This document shows, piece after piece, positions 23,957 to 36,100 of a DNA stretch of 64,000 nucleotides (position 1 is its first letter; each line of letters opens with the position of its first letter). Below the pieces are notes generated by a model that was not told the DNA's origin, did not search any database, and saw only the letters and a program-made list of their open reading frames with translations. Both the position numbers and the translations under genes were made by a program. This DNA comes from Carposina sasakii (Eukaryota; Arthropoda; Insecta; Lepidoptera; Carposinidae), in the NCBI GenBank assembly GCA_014607495.2, contig CP053157.1, positions 10,168,001-10,232,000 on the forward strand, in the 5' to 3' direction.

Positions 23957-25870
23957 TTTTACATTTGTTTTTTTTTTTTTGTTTAGTTTATCCCGAAGGA
24001 AAGGCAAGGGGAACTAAGCCCATACAGCCATTGTCTTTAGTAAATGATTTCTGAATTTTTTTATGATGTCCTGATGATATTGATGATGATGAATGGAAAC
24101 GTCGGGAAAATCCTCAAGAATGGATGTGAAATTAGTAAAGATCAAAAATAATTGCAGAAACTACTTACATGAGCCCATGAAGAGATCGCATTCTGACTAA
24201 AGTTTTACTTATCTTACCTGCATATAAAACCATGCACACGCACTAGATTCACATCACAAGTAACCAAAATATAACTTATCTACCAGAAAACATCACTTTA
24301 CGGACACATGCAAGCCATTTACAAATAAATTTTGATTTTCACAAGAAAATTACACCCGAACCGTTCGAGCTTTTCCCGCCGAATCCTTTACATTTGTTTA
24401 TAGATCACTTTTTTTTTTTTTTTTTTAGTTTATCCCGAAGGAAAGGCAAGGGGAACTAAGCCCATACAGCCTAATCATTGTTTAGTAAAATGTATTCTGA
24501 ATTTATGATGGATGACAATGATGATGAGTGGAAATTTTTCGTCGGGAAAATCCTCACGCGCGTCTAGAACAAAAAACGTGTAAAGTTAGTCAAAATGGAA
24601 AATTATTGCAGAAACAACTTACATGCGCCCATGAAGAAATCGTAATGAGGAGATTCCGGCTAAAGTTTTACCCGGCTTACCTGCATATAAAACCATGCAC
24701 ACGCACTAGATTCACATCACAAGTAAACAAAATATAACTTATCTACCAGAAAACATCACTTTACGGACACATGCAAGCCATTTACAAATAATTTTTCATT
24801 TTCAATTTTACATTTGTTCAGAAAATTTTTTTTTTTTTTTTTTTTTTTATAAATTTATTAAGGGCATTGGTATGCCTGCACCCAACCAGAATTCCACAAT
24901 AACAAATAACAGTTTTTCCCAAATAAAGCTATGAAATAGATAAATAACGAATCTTATATATTTTAAAAACTTGAAAATTTTTGTGAACAAAGAACAAAAA
25001 AAAAAAGTTAGTTTATCCCGAAGGAAAAATATTATAGGTATAGCTCCCTAACTTCAATAATTCCTGTACATTACTGGGAACTAAAAATATCTGCAAGAAG
25101 CCATACAGCCATGAAGTGTCGTTAGTAAACAAAAATGATTTCACAATGAACAAAAACTATTATTCACCAAATTTAATCTAAACAGATGGATGATAATGAT
25201 GATGATGAATGGAAACGTCGGGAAAATCTCCTGCACCCTTCCAGCTTTTCCCGCCGAATCCCGAATCTTATAGATCACGGAGATTAAATTTTTTTTTTTG
25301 ACATTTTTAGTTTACAAGATCCCGAAGGAAAGGCAAGGGGAGTCGGACTAAGCCCATACAGCCTAATATATTCACGGCATTGTTTAGTAAAAAACAATGT
25401 ATTCTGAATTTATGATGGAGGACAATGATGATGAGAACCATGGAAACGTCGGGAAAATCCTCAAGAAAGAAATTTGTTTAAAATTAGTAAAAATCAAAAA
25501 TAATTGCAGAAACAAAAATACTTACATGAGCCCATGAAGAGAAGCACATAGGGGTTGGTCATTATAATTGTATTTGAAATATTCCCACTAAAGTTTTACT
25601 CAGCTTACCTGCATATAAAACCATGCACAGTAATTAGACGGAGAGCACTAGATTCACATAACAAGTAAACAAAATATTACTTATCTACCAAAAAACAAAG
25701 ATCACTTTACGGAGGTTTCACATGCAAGGTATTTAATCCATTTATTTGTTCAAATAAATTTTGATTTTCACAAGAATATTACACCCGCTTCCTTCCAGCT
25801 TTTCCCGCTGAATCTCTTACATTTTTGACATAAATGACCTGACTGACTTTGACATTATTTTTATTTAAAT
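23957..25870 (-). repeat. Tandem cluster of about four copies of an unclassified poly-T-headed repeat
   Basis: Each full unit (about 430 bp) begins on the plus strand with a poly-T run, then TTTATCCCGAAGGAAAGGCA. Next come GAAACGTCGGGAAAATCC and AAAACCATGCACACGCAC, and the unit ends CCAGCTTTTCCCGCCGAATC. Heads are at about 23967, 24409, 25007 and 25295. TTTACATTTGTT-like sequence recurs at the junctions near 23959, 24387 and 24806. Poly-T at the left implies a minus-strand element with a poly-A tail. The copies from 25007 on are interrupted by many short unrelated insertions. A different poly-T-headed sequence lies at 24826-25000. A further copy is at 28872-29282. The family is not identified. 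Confidence 0.8.
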
Positions 25871-27046
25871 CTTTGTTAGGAATAAAAAAATCATAATGCC
25901 ATTTATTTTTGAATAGATGAGATTATGCTTCATATCGATCAAATTGAGAAATTCAGTGATGAGACGATTCTGTTCTGTGCTAGATAGTATGAAAAGTAGC
26001 CTCATATCATTACAAAAAACATCTTGATATAACTTTCGACTGGTTAGTTGGAAGATATCATATTATTGTCTAAAAACCGCTTATAGCGCAGTGCTTGAAA
26101 CACCAGGTGGCCCACTTGTAACCAATATACATATATTTAATAATGATTAATTATTAAATAAAACATTTTCATTGGCTTATACATTTTATTATCTAAGATA
26201 CCATAATGTGCAAATACTTCAGTACCTACTAAAGTATATTCAACACTGATGATTCACTTTTCAAAATGTAACTTACAAACACCAAATTAAATTCTTACAT
26301 AAATGCATGCTATATTACATGGTTTAGTCCCACCAACCCTATTCGAGAACACTTATTAAAATGTAATCAGGATTTAGTACCTTAAAAGATTCAAAATACA
26401 CTTTAAAAAATACAACATACAAAAATGCTTATTTATATAAGTGTAGGTTTGCTGTTTGAACTCACACAATGTAAAATCAACTAATCTTGTTGTAAGATAG
26501 ATTAGGTGCAATCAAAATGTTCAAGTGGTGGTTGGTATAGGCAAACATGTCCATGGTTCTACTGATTAGTTCTGCTTGGTGAAAATGGTGAATGGAAAAA
26601 AAAGATATTTTATTTCAATTTACCCTAGCAGGACTAATATGTAAGACCATGCATGGGAAATATACACAAAATGTTGCAGAGCCTAAAGGTATAAGAAACC
26701 TACATACAAAACCTATAACAGATAGTATTATAATTACTTGATATAGTATTATTTATTTACTATCATAATTAAACAGATACAGCAAAGATAAACAACTTAA
26801 CATTCAACGGAATAATGCAATAGGGAATATTGTTTTGTCCTTTATAGATTTTCAGAATCAACAAGACATGAATATAATTTCACTTATAATATAAACATAC
26901 ATAAACTCAATATACTATATAAAAATACTTTTCTGCATTACATATTCTTACATACAATATGTATAAATAACATCTTAATTTGATTAGAAAAGACTAATAA
27001 GGACAATAATACTTAACACTTTAATAGTTGTAATTCCATCATGGTA
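25871..27046. other. Intergenic region and probable PRPSAP 3' UTR
   Basis: AT-rich DNA between the repeat cluster and the PRPSAP stop codon. TTTATT at 26752-26757 is an AATAAA on the minus strand and could end the PRPSAP transcript. No coding ORF of note. Confidence 0.45.
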
Positions 27047-28602
27047 TTAATCTTCAAGAGTAACATTTTTGAAGAGATAGGACATGGATTCCTTGTTGTG
27101 TATGCGCCGTATAGCTTCACTGAGTAAGACCGATATGTCAATGGTTTTGATCTTGTTACACTGCATCTTCTGGAGTTCATGTGGGACTGTGTTGGTGACA
27201 ACCACTTCATCGATCGGAGAGTCCTCAATGAGGCGTGGGGCATCAGAAGACAGCAGTCCATGCGTAGCAAGTACATAAATTTTGTAAGCTCCACATTCTT
27301 TTAGCACTTCAGCTGCTGCCACAAATGACTGGACATCATCTATCATGTCATCCTGTAAATTAAAAAAGTTTACTGTATTCCATATCACACTTGTTAAATG
27401 CAAAGTGAAAATAGGTATTGATGGGATAAACTACAGGAGGGCAGAAAGTTGTCATAAAAACTCACCACCATGATAGCTATACGTCCACCAACATCTCCGA
27501 CAACATTGATTGGAGGCTTCTCCTTAGCTGGATGCACTGGAACTCCCACCGACACATCCATTGTACGGGACCTGTCAACACTGTAATACAAAAAATATTG
27601 TTTAAACATAGTTTATAGTAAGTGCTTGGAGTAAGTGGATAAACCAAACTTCAGAAGAATATATTTTGGTTACCCTTGTAAACATGGCGGTGAATATCTT
27701 CCATCTACTTCATCACTCTCTGCTTCCTTCTGCTCTCCGTGAATCACAGCAATACCTAAACGAAGACGCTCAGCATAAGAGGTGGCTTTTTTAGCAGAGC
27801 CAGGGTTACGGGCCACTATGACTGAGTTGCGGTAATCTGGAATCTGTTAAACTATAACTTTTACAAATGTATTGTACTTCTTAATTTTAAAATTTTATTG
27901 AGAAAGGTAAAGAAACTTACACTCTCTTGGATATACTGCAGTAAAAATGGTGATGCCCTTAAGTTATCAACAGGGCACTCATAGAAACCTTGTATTTCTT
28001 TCTGGTGTAAATCCATTGTAATGATGTGAGTTAAACCTGACTTGCACATCATTTTAGCCAACAGTTTTGTGACAATGCACCCTCGCTTCCTCATTTTGCA
28101 CTGTTTGCTGTACGGTAGATATGGGATCACTCCAACAATAGATCTGGCTGAAGATGTCTTACAGGCATAAGCCATAATGAGTAATTCCATTATATTGTTA
28201 TTCACATCTCTGAAGAATAGTGGTATAAAATTGTTAGTATTCTTGGATCAGAGTTTAAAATAAATGCAGTTCAATTTAATTTAATTTCAACAAATTAAAT
28301 AGTGAGTAAAACGTTGCTTACTTAGTGCCAGTTTGAACAATATAAATGTTCTTTCCACGGATAGAATCTCCTATCTCTACCATGGTTTCCCTGTTTGTTT
28401 TGTGGTAAACAGAGCACCCTCCCTTCCGCACACCAAGACGGCTGGAAGAATCAAAAGTGTAATGTTAAAAAGGTCAATCTATTTAACCTTCGATGGATGC
28501 GTGTAAATAAAATATAGGTACTTACTCGGCAATAAGGTCGGCTAATTCTGGGTGCGAATTGCCGCTTAGTATAACGATGTCCGAAGTAGAATTGTTCTCC
28601 AT
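27047..28602 (-). CDS. PRPSAP2: Phosphoribosyl pyrophosphate synthetase-associated protein
   Basis: Exons in gene order: 28602-28526, 28441-28322, 28209-27921, 27843-27674, 27580-27466, 27352-27047; 1077 nt, 358 aa. Recognisable segments are [80 protein letters not shown] (PRPP-site-like) and the end [10 protein letters not shown]. The family pairs with catalytic PRPS subunits and is thought to restrain PRPP synthesis. The assignment to the associated protein rather than the enzyme rests on [19 protein letters not shown], where the catalytic enzymes carry a different flexible loop, on the extra segment around [19 protein letters not shown], and on the length (vertebrate PRPSAPs are about 356-369 aa). 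Paralogue 1 versus 2 cannot be decided, since insects have a single member. The gene is transcribed away from WDR3. Confidence 0.94.
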
Positions 28603-28871
28603 ATTGCTCTTTCTTGTTTTATGGGTAAATCCCACTAATCTGAATACAAATAAGGAGCAATTAATTGAAGTGGAGACAAATAAAAATCACATTGAAAGTT
28701 GGAATGGGGCGCATGACGATGGATCAACAAGAAAAATGATAAACCTGGTTTTGTTGAGTAACATAATAACCTGATGGCAATAATAGTAGTTTGCGAATTA
28801 TTATTACAGAAATTAACCGAAAAATCGTTCACCAAAGTTTAATCTCACACACATTTCACGAACGAACACGA

Positions 28872-29282
28872 TTTTTTTTTTGTTAGTTTATCCCGAAGGA
28901 AAGGCAAGGGGAACATAAGCCCATACAGCCATTGTCTTTAGTAAATGATTTCTGAATTTATGGGATGATAATGATGATGGTGATGAATGGAAACGTCGGG
29001 AAAATTCTCAAGAACAAGTGTTAAGTTAGTCAAAATGAAAAATAATTGCAGAAACAACTTACATGGGCCCATGAAGAGATCGTATTCCGGCTAAAGTTTT
29101 ACTCAGCTTACCTGCGTATAAAACCATGCACACGCACTAGATTCACATCACAAGTAATCAAAATATAACTTATCTACCAGAAAACATCACTTTACAGACA
29201 CATGCAAGCCATTTACAAATAATTTTTGATTTTCACAAGAAAATTACACCCGCTCCCTTCCAGCTTTTCCCGCCGAATCCGA
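28872..29282 (-). repeat. Further copy of the poly-T-headed repeat
   Basis: A clean, nearly full copy of the unit clustered at 23957-25870: poly-T, then AGTTTATCCCGAAGGAAAGG, GAAACGTCGGGAAAATTC, CATGCACACGCACTAGATTC and a CCAGCTTTTCCCGCCGAATC end. It starts about 270 bp upstream of the PRPSAP start codon. Confidence 0.85.
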
Positions 29283-29459
29283 ACGAACTACGACAAAAAT
29301 AGACATAGACAAATTGTTTGTTTCTTTTCGATTATGTTTGGGGATAAAAGTTGCCCTATATTTGACACAAACCCACTAAAATAGAAAATCTTGCGAATAA
29401 AACGACATGAAATGTATGAGGGACCACAATAGGTAAAGATTTTGTGATTTTAAAATAAA

Positions 29460-29681
29460 TTATATATAAATAATTATATTTAGAGTTTCTTTAAAGAATA
29501 ACTCTTGTGTCATTTCTGGAGTAAGATTTTTTGAAGAAAATGTAGTCACATACACAGTAACTAGCGCCATCATCAAAGTGACTATTTGGCAAAACCATAT
29601 GAATCGCACTCTACTTGTGAATTTGCGCTTGTCAGCAATCATGTCACTAATGATTTCATAACATTTCCATTCAACGTTGAC
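29460..29681 (-). CDS. Candidate last exon of a small membrane protein
   Basis: A 73-codon open frame plus stop begins right after an acceptor-like TAAATACAG with the frame in phase 0. It opens VNVEWKCYEIISDMIADKRK, passes an RVRF segment and a hydrophobic stretch IWFCQIVTLMMALVTVYVTT (one predicted membrane helix), and ends at TAA. An internal ATG (29642) would give 60 aa. The basic residues before the helix and the polar tail after it look like a real single-pass protein. No upstream exon was found and I do not recognise the family. It lies between PRPSAP and WDR3, where a third small gene would be unexpected. Confidence 0.3.
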   Translation of the reverse strand, partial: VNVEWKCYEIISDMIADKRKFTSRVRFIWFCQIVTLMMALVTVYVTTFSSKNLTPEMTQELFFKETLNIIIYI

Positions 29682-30124
29682 CTGTATTTAGGGAATTTTA
29701 TATTAAAGGCTAACGCAAACAGACGTCATAGACAATATTATATTTTTAATTTGATCAATCTGGAAACAGAATGTTAGTAGCAATACAGGCAAATCAAAGA
29801 CGTAAAGTTACGAAACTACAGTAAAACTATTTATTCGATAACTAATTTAGAATTTATTCACAGTAAGTGTAAATTATATTAGATATTGTAACCAAACAGA
29901 TAAATAAAAATAGATTCATCAGTCATTTATTCGATTAACAAATATAATGAACAAGGAATCATATTTTAAATATGTCATTGGTACCTACAATAGATTTTAA
30001 AAAAGTAAGAATGTAAACAAAAACATGTGTTCAATCGTGGTGAATATAAATTACATGTAAATTATATTAAATATCTAGTGTTTTACGGTCATTTTGTAAT
30101 ACAATTTAATTGTTTGGCCACATA

Positions 30125-33100
30125 ATGGGCTTAACAAAGCAATATCTTCGGTACGCGGCCAGTGGCACTTTCAACATCATAGCTAGCGCAGACTGTAACA
30201 GTGCCCATGTATCATTAAACGGCATATGTGGAAGGTATATCGCAGTAGGGGCTTGTGAACATGTTATTATATGGGACATGCGTTTGGGTGAAAAGGTAAA
30301 TTGCAAAATACCGTTGTTCAGTTAATATTAAGAAGTTGAAAAACCTAACCTTACAATTTGCTACTTCATATGGAATTTGCTAATTCATTCATATTATTGA
30401 ATTGTATAATGTGCTACTAGGTTCATTTAAAGTGACAAATAATGCTTTAATTATTTCTCTCGCTCGCTCGGTGGATAATAGGTATATTAAATTTTATTGT
30501 ATAGTTAGATGCAGGATAAGTAAGTGTGTTGTAGCTTTTTAATTTATAGTTTTGGGTTTATTTGTGCTTGAAGAGGGATGACGGCAGTGTTCAGAAAAAC
30601 CAGTAATGGTTTATGTAAACACTGTTGGTTTTTTATTATAAAAAAAAAAGAAAAAAATATTTAAATAAACCTCTTTTGTTCAGGCCCAAGTGTTATCCGG
30701 GGAGAATATTGTGGTATCTCAGATAGCTGCAAGCCCCAGTGGGAATCACATAGCAGTAGGTTATGTCGATGGCAACATAAATGTGTTTGACTTGACCAAC
30801 AATGAAATTGTATGTGTATTTGCGGGGCACAAGTCGGCTGTGTCTTCTCTGCAGTATGATGAGCAGGGTCACAGATTGGTTTCAGGATCTAAGGTAAGCC
30901 TAAGTAAAGTATCATGCGACACTTGGTTGCACGTTGCACCCATCCAAAATCCTATACCAGTACTTTTTGACAGTTATTTGTGTAACCAACTAGTACACAT
31001 ATGGCTTTATCTGTATGAACTATACTAAGTTAATCAACCTTTGCAGAAATCTGCTCACATACTTCTTTAAAATACATGTATATGTTTGTATATGTTTATA
31101 TATATTGTGTTTTACTTACTTATTATACTATTAGTAGTTATTAGTATTACATAATCTAATAAACAAATCTAATAATAAATACCTAAATGTTTGCTTCCAA
31201 TTTTCATATTCTCAGGATACAGAAGTCATTCTCTGGGATGTAGTAGCAGAAACTGGCACAGCCAGGTTTAGCGGCCATAAAGGTGTGGTCACCAGTGTGT
31301 CATTTATAAACAGCAAGAATGTGATTGTTAGCTCATCCAAAGACTCATTTGTAAAATTTTGGGATATTGAGACCAAACATTGCTTCAAGACTTTAGGTGG
31401 ACATCAGATGGAGGTAATAATACATACAATTTATGCAAAAACTAATGAGGAATTTCATATAAACATTTGCACCCATATGAAAGTCGAGAGTGAACCGGTT
31501 TCTTTTAGGCAAGCTCGCTCCATCTTAGACTGCAACAGTGCTTATCATCAGGCGCATTGTGGTCAAGCATACACCTATTTAACATTAAAAAAATGAAACC
31601 AAGGATCACAAGTTATACTATATAAACCTTCCTCTTAAATCACTCTATTCTCTAATCTAAACTGCATTAAAATCCAGTGTGTATTTTTAAAGATCTATAC
31701 CTATACATAGCAACATACAGATATTGTGTAGCAACTTTATAATATGTAGTGAATTACAAAATTCTATGATTTATCTAGTTTACATACAAACAGGTGTGGT
31801 CAGCAGTGCTGTTGAAAGAAGAGCGGTACCTAGTGACAGGCACCTCAGACCAGGAGCTTCGAGTCTGGAAACTTAACTGGATAGGGGATGAAAAGGATGA
31901 AGAGAAACTTGTTCGTCAACTTGAGATTGTCAAAATTGACGAAACTGACAACATTGAGGATAGCTCTGTAAGTTATGTTGTTGGTTTTTTTTTTATCTAA
32001 AGATTGTTTGCTGAAAGAATCTCTATTAAAATCTTTCAATATCTTAGATGGGAATGCAAGCAGTCTGTCAAATGAAACCTCAGAATATAACAATGTGTGT
32101 GCTTCATGAAAGCTGCATTGAATCCAAATCCTAATCGTTTATTTGCCAAGAATAGGTACAAGTAAGGTCTTAAATAATATTAATATCAGTTCTTACTATT
32201 CCGCTTAAATACATTAGCATGCAAAACATTTTTCCAAAAATTCATTGACGCTATAGAAACAGCAATCAATCAGCCACTCTCTCAAGTTCCTTATCATAAT
32301 ATCAATAGAGCCTACCTTAAATTTATTAGGAATTTTATTATATATTTTCATACACATGAAGTAACAGCTTTTTTTATATAGTGAAGTCTTTGGACAGTAA
32401 TCGCTTGCAAGTCTATCACGGTTTCTGGTATTCCTTGGATACATCTCATGGGCCCTCTTAAATAATGTAGGATTTTTTATGACATATTTAAAATTTTCCA
32501 AAATATACATACAGGGAATTGAATGAAATGAATTTATTTATGACTTATAATATAGTACTAAGCTTCGCCTTACAACAACTTTGTACTTGGTAACTGCTAC
32601 ACTCAACCTGTGGAATTTACCAGGTCCTTCAATGTCACTGTGTGGGCTCGTTGATCCGCGGTGGTCGCGGTCGTGTGGTCGGTCTGAGTACGGACCTCGG
32701 GCAGACGGTCCTCGCATGTTACGGCACGGACTCGTTACTGGAACTGTTCGCTTTCTGCTCCGACGATGAGGCCAAAGCCAGGATGGATAAGCGGGTTAAG
32801 AAGCAGAGGAAGAAATTGGCGTAAGTTTTTTAGTGTCTGTGATTTTTGTGTTGTTGTATAGGATTAATAGCAGGAACATGCCAGTCAATTCAATCAAGGC
32901 GATTCCGGATTGGAGTCAGGGGGTCATGATTCGATAACTTTGCGAACTTTGCTGTCGCTCGTAAAATTGTAACATTGCCTAAGCTGGTCTAAGGACTCTC
33001 CCCTGGAATCCGCCCTTGAGTCAATTGCGTTATTTGTTGTAATGTGCACGCACATGTTTTATATGTGCTAGAACCTACAAGAATATACTTTGTGAACATG

Positions 33101-36100
33101 TAGTCCAAATTCGTGGATTTAATATGTTTAGTTTCCTTTTAATAGTTCCGTTTCCGTTATGAAGAATAATATATTTTTAGCAAGCAAAAAGAAAGTGGCG
33201 AAGCCAACCCAGAGGGAGTAAAAGTGGCAGAGCTACTCTCACTGACCGACGAAGTCCGGAGACTGACGTCAGTGAAGTTGGAGTTCAAGCTGAAATCGGT
33301 ATCGTTGTTGTTGGGCACCAACGGTGAACTGCGTATAGGAGTCACCCTGGCCAATAATACTGTCGAGCTTCATAGCTTGAAACTAGGAGAAGGGAATGAA
33401 GGTATGATTAAAAGTATTTAGTAGATAAATATATTATTCACAACACATTAACTACACATTTAGAACTCTAAAAAGTCGGTTTTAAATCCTACTTATCAGT
33501 TAACACAATATTAATGACAAAAGTTTGTATAATAAATATGGTAATATGCCTCTGCCTACCGCGAATTTCAACCCAGATCCTGAACCGTTAACTAAGCAAT
33601 TTAGGGCTAGGTGCTTAGTCAGTATAAGACCGTTTCGCATTGCGTTGGTTGTCGTAACATTTCCAAAAAAGAAGACTTCCTATGGAAGCAAACGTTTCGT
33701 TCGATGACGAATTACTGTCGATTCGAACGATAAATAATGTTACTTTGTCACTAGCTGGTAAACTTATCGCTACTGCGCTCGTTTCACGAAATTGGTGAGA
33801 GCGAGCGAGATATCTGTCTCACAATTTATACGCCAATTTAAATTCACAGACCTATGTAATAACTAGACAAAGTAAGTGTGTGTATTTTGCGTATAAAAGG
33901 AAGTTGAGAATTAGAATAGGCACTCGTTCTCGAATCAGGCCTTAATGAATTTGCGCTGATTGAAATGCTTTGCAATCCTTTTTTACACGCGAAGTACATA
34001 CATAGATATTGAAGACAGGTCTATGGTATTGTCGCTTAAATTCTGGGTTGCTATAACATAATATGTATGATACCTATTACCAGTGCGTTGTCTAAAGCAA
34101 GTGACGATGCCGGGTCACCAGAAGGAGCCGCGCTGCGTCGCCATCAGTTCTGATAACCTCGCCATCGCGTCCGCATCACATGATACCATCAAACTTTGGA
34201 ACAGGTGATTTATATGTAATTTTAGTGCAAGCTGGTCTTCTGTAGAAAATAAGCAAAAGTTACGATCTTCTGTCATTTTATTCTACTCACTAGCTAGCAT
34301 ACTCCAATCCTAGGCTCAGACTTTTGCATACAGAATGTCATATTACATCTTAGAGTAAAGTTATTTCGACTTTAATCCAAGTTAATTAATATACGAATTA
34401 CAGTAGAGTGAAAACATTCCGTCCATGGCAATAGGCAAGAAAATAGTATCACGTAAATGAGGCTTTAATCTATTACATACATATAATAAAAATGTTACGG
34501 ATCGCTGTCTGTACATGGACATTATAGGAGACGTTTATCAACGCAATAGTACCCAAAACAATTATTATTGGAATTTTTGTCTGTTTGTCGGTTTGTCTGT
34601 GTGTTTGTGCACGCTAATCTCAGAAACGGCTGAACCGATTTCGATGCGGTTTTCAGGAATATATTGTGACTGATAATTTCGACATTTTGTTTCTTCTGTA
34701 GTCCACGCGGGTGGAGTCGCGGGCGTCCACTAGTCACGTAATAAATATCGTTTACAACCCCTCAGGCCGAATCAAACGTGCTTACGTACGATCCCCGTGC
34801 CGTCATCACGTCCGCAATGCATCAGCTTCGCGCCGGGCGACCGTCATTTACTCTCGGGCTGCGCTGACGGCTCCATACTGATTGTAGACGTGGCGGCCGG
34901 ACGCGTTATAGAGACGGTGCCCGCGCATTCTGCTAGCTGTAATGCGGTGCATCTTACGCCGGATCTGGTATGTTTTGTTTGTCTTTATAGGATACTAGTG
35001 CATGAGGCTCTCTACAGCAGGGGTTGCTATTATTGTGAAATTAATACATGGCAAGTTTCAAGTTTGACGACCGATTGGTGCAGTCGGTAGTGACCCTGCC
35101 TGCGACGCCATAGGTCCTGGGTTCGAATCCCGGTAGGTGCAAACATTTATATGATGAATATCGATGTTTGTTTCCGAGTCATGGATGTTTCTATGTATTC
35201 ATATACCCACGACACAAGACCTTAGGGATCTTAATGTGGGACTAGGTCAATGTGTTATGAAGGTGTGTGAATATTATTTATTTATATTTATATGGGGTTG
35301 GTGAAAAGGGAAGCGCTTGTTTCTGCCCATGTATATATTCCAATCATTGTGAGAAACTTCGATATCGCGTTCTCTCTTGCATTCCGATAGGTGGCTCAGC
35401 TACACTTACATCCATCCTTAAAAACTGTCGCATTTATAATATTAGTAGGAAGGATTGCCATTGGACCTTTGTTAACTCAGAACTTTTATTCTTGGATATA
35501 CTCTTGGATATATAGTCTGTCCAGCAATTCATTTCAGAACGGAATTTATAAACAGATTTACTGCTTTCAGGGTGTTTATCTCTATAACAGAGCTAACAAA
35601 AATCTGGCTATCTACTCACTATGTAGGAATCAATGTAAGAGAAAGATCAGCCAGTGGATAATAGGGATGGGCTACCTGGAAGGGGAGAATTTAATTGGTT
35701 TAACGAGTTAAATTGCATCTTCTTGCTTGAGAATCATTGTATTTTACCACTCACTGACATTTTTATGGCTCACTTTTTATAATTTTATATTTTGCTTTAT
35801 TGATTTATTATTATTATATTAATTGTTTTTCCAAATTACTTATAAGCAGACTGTATTATGAATACTTTTATGTAAAAAAAAAATGCTCTGGTGTGTATAA
35901 CACAGGAAATCCTAGCTTAGACACCAGTATGATCTATTAACGTACAAAATACTTACACATTATAATTTTATAAATTTGTATAACTACTGTCTGTACATAC
36001 CGTGTCAAATAAGAATAAACGTTTATTATTATTATTCTTAATTTTCTTTATTGTTTTAGCGAGGCTGCTACAGCGGCGGCGGCGACAAAACTGTAAAGTT

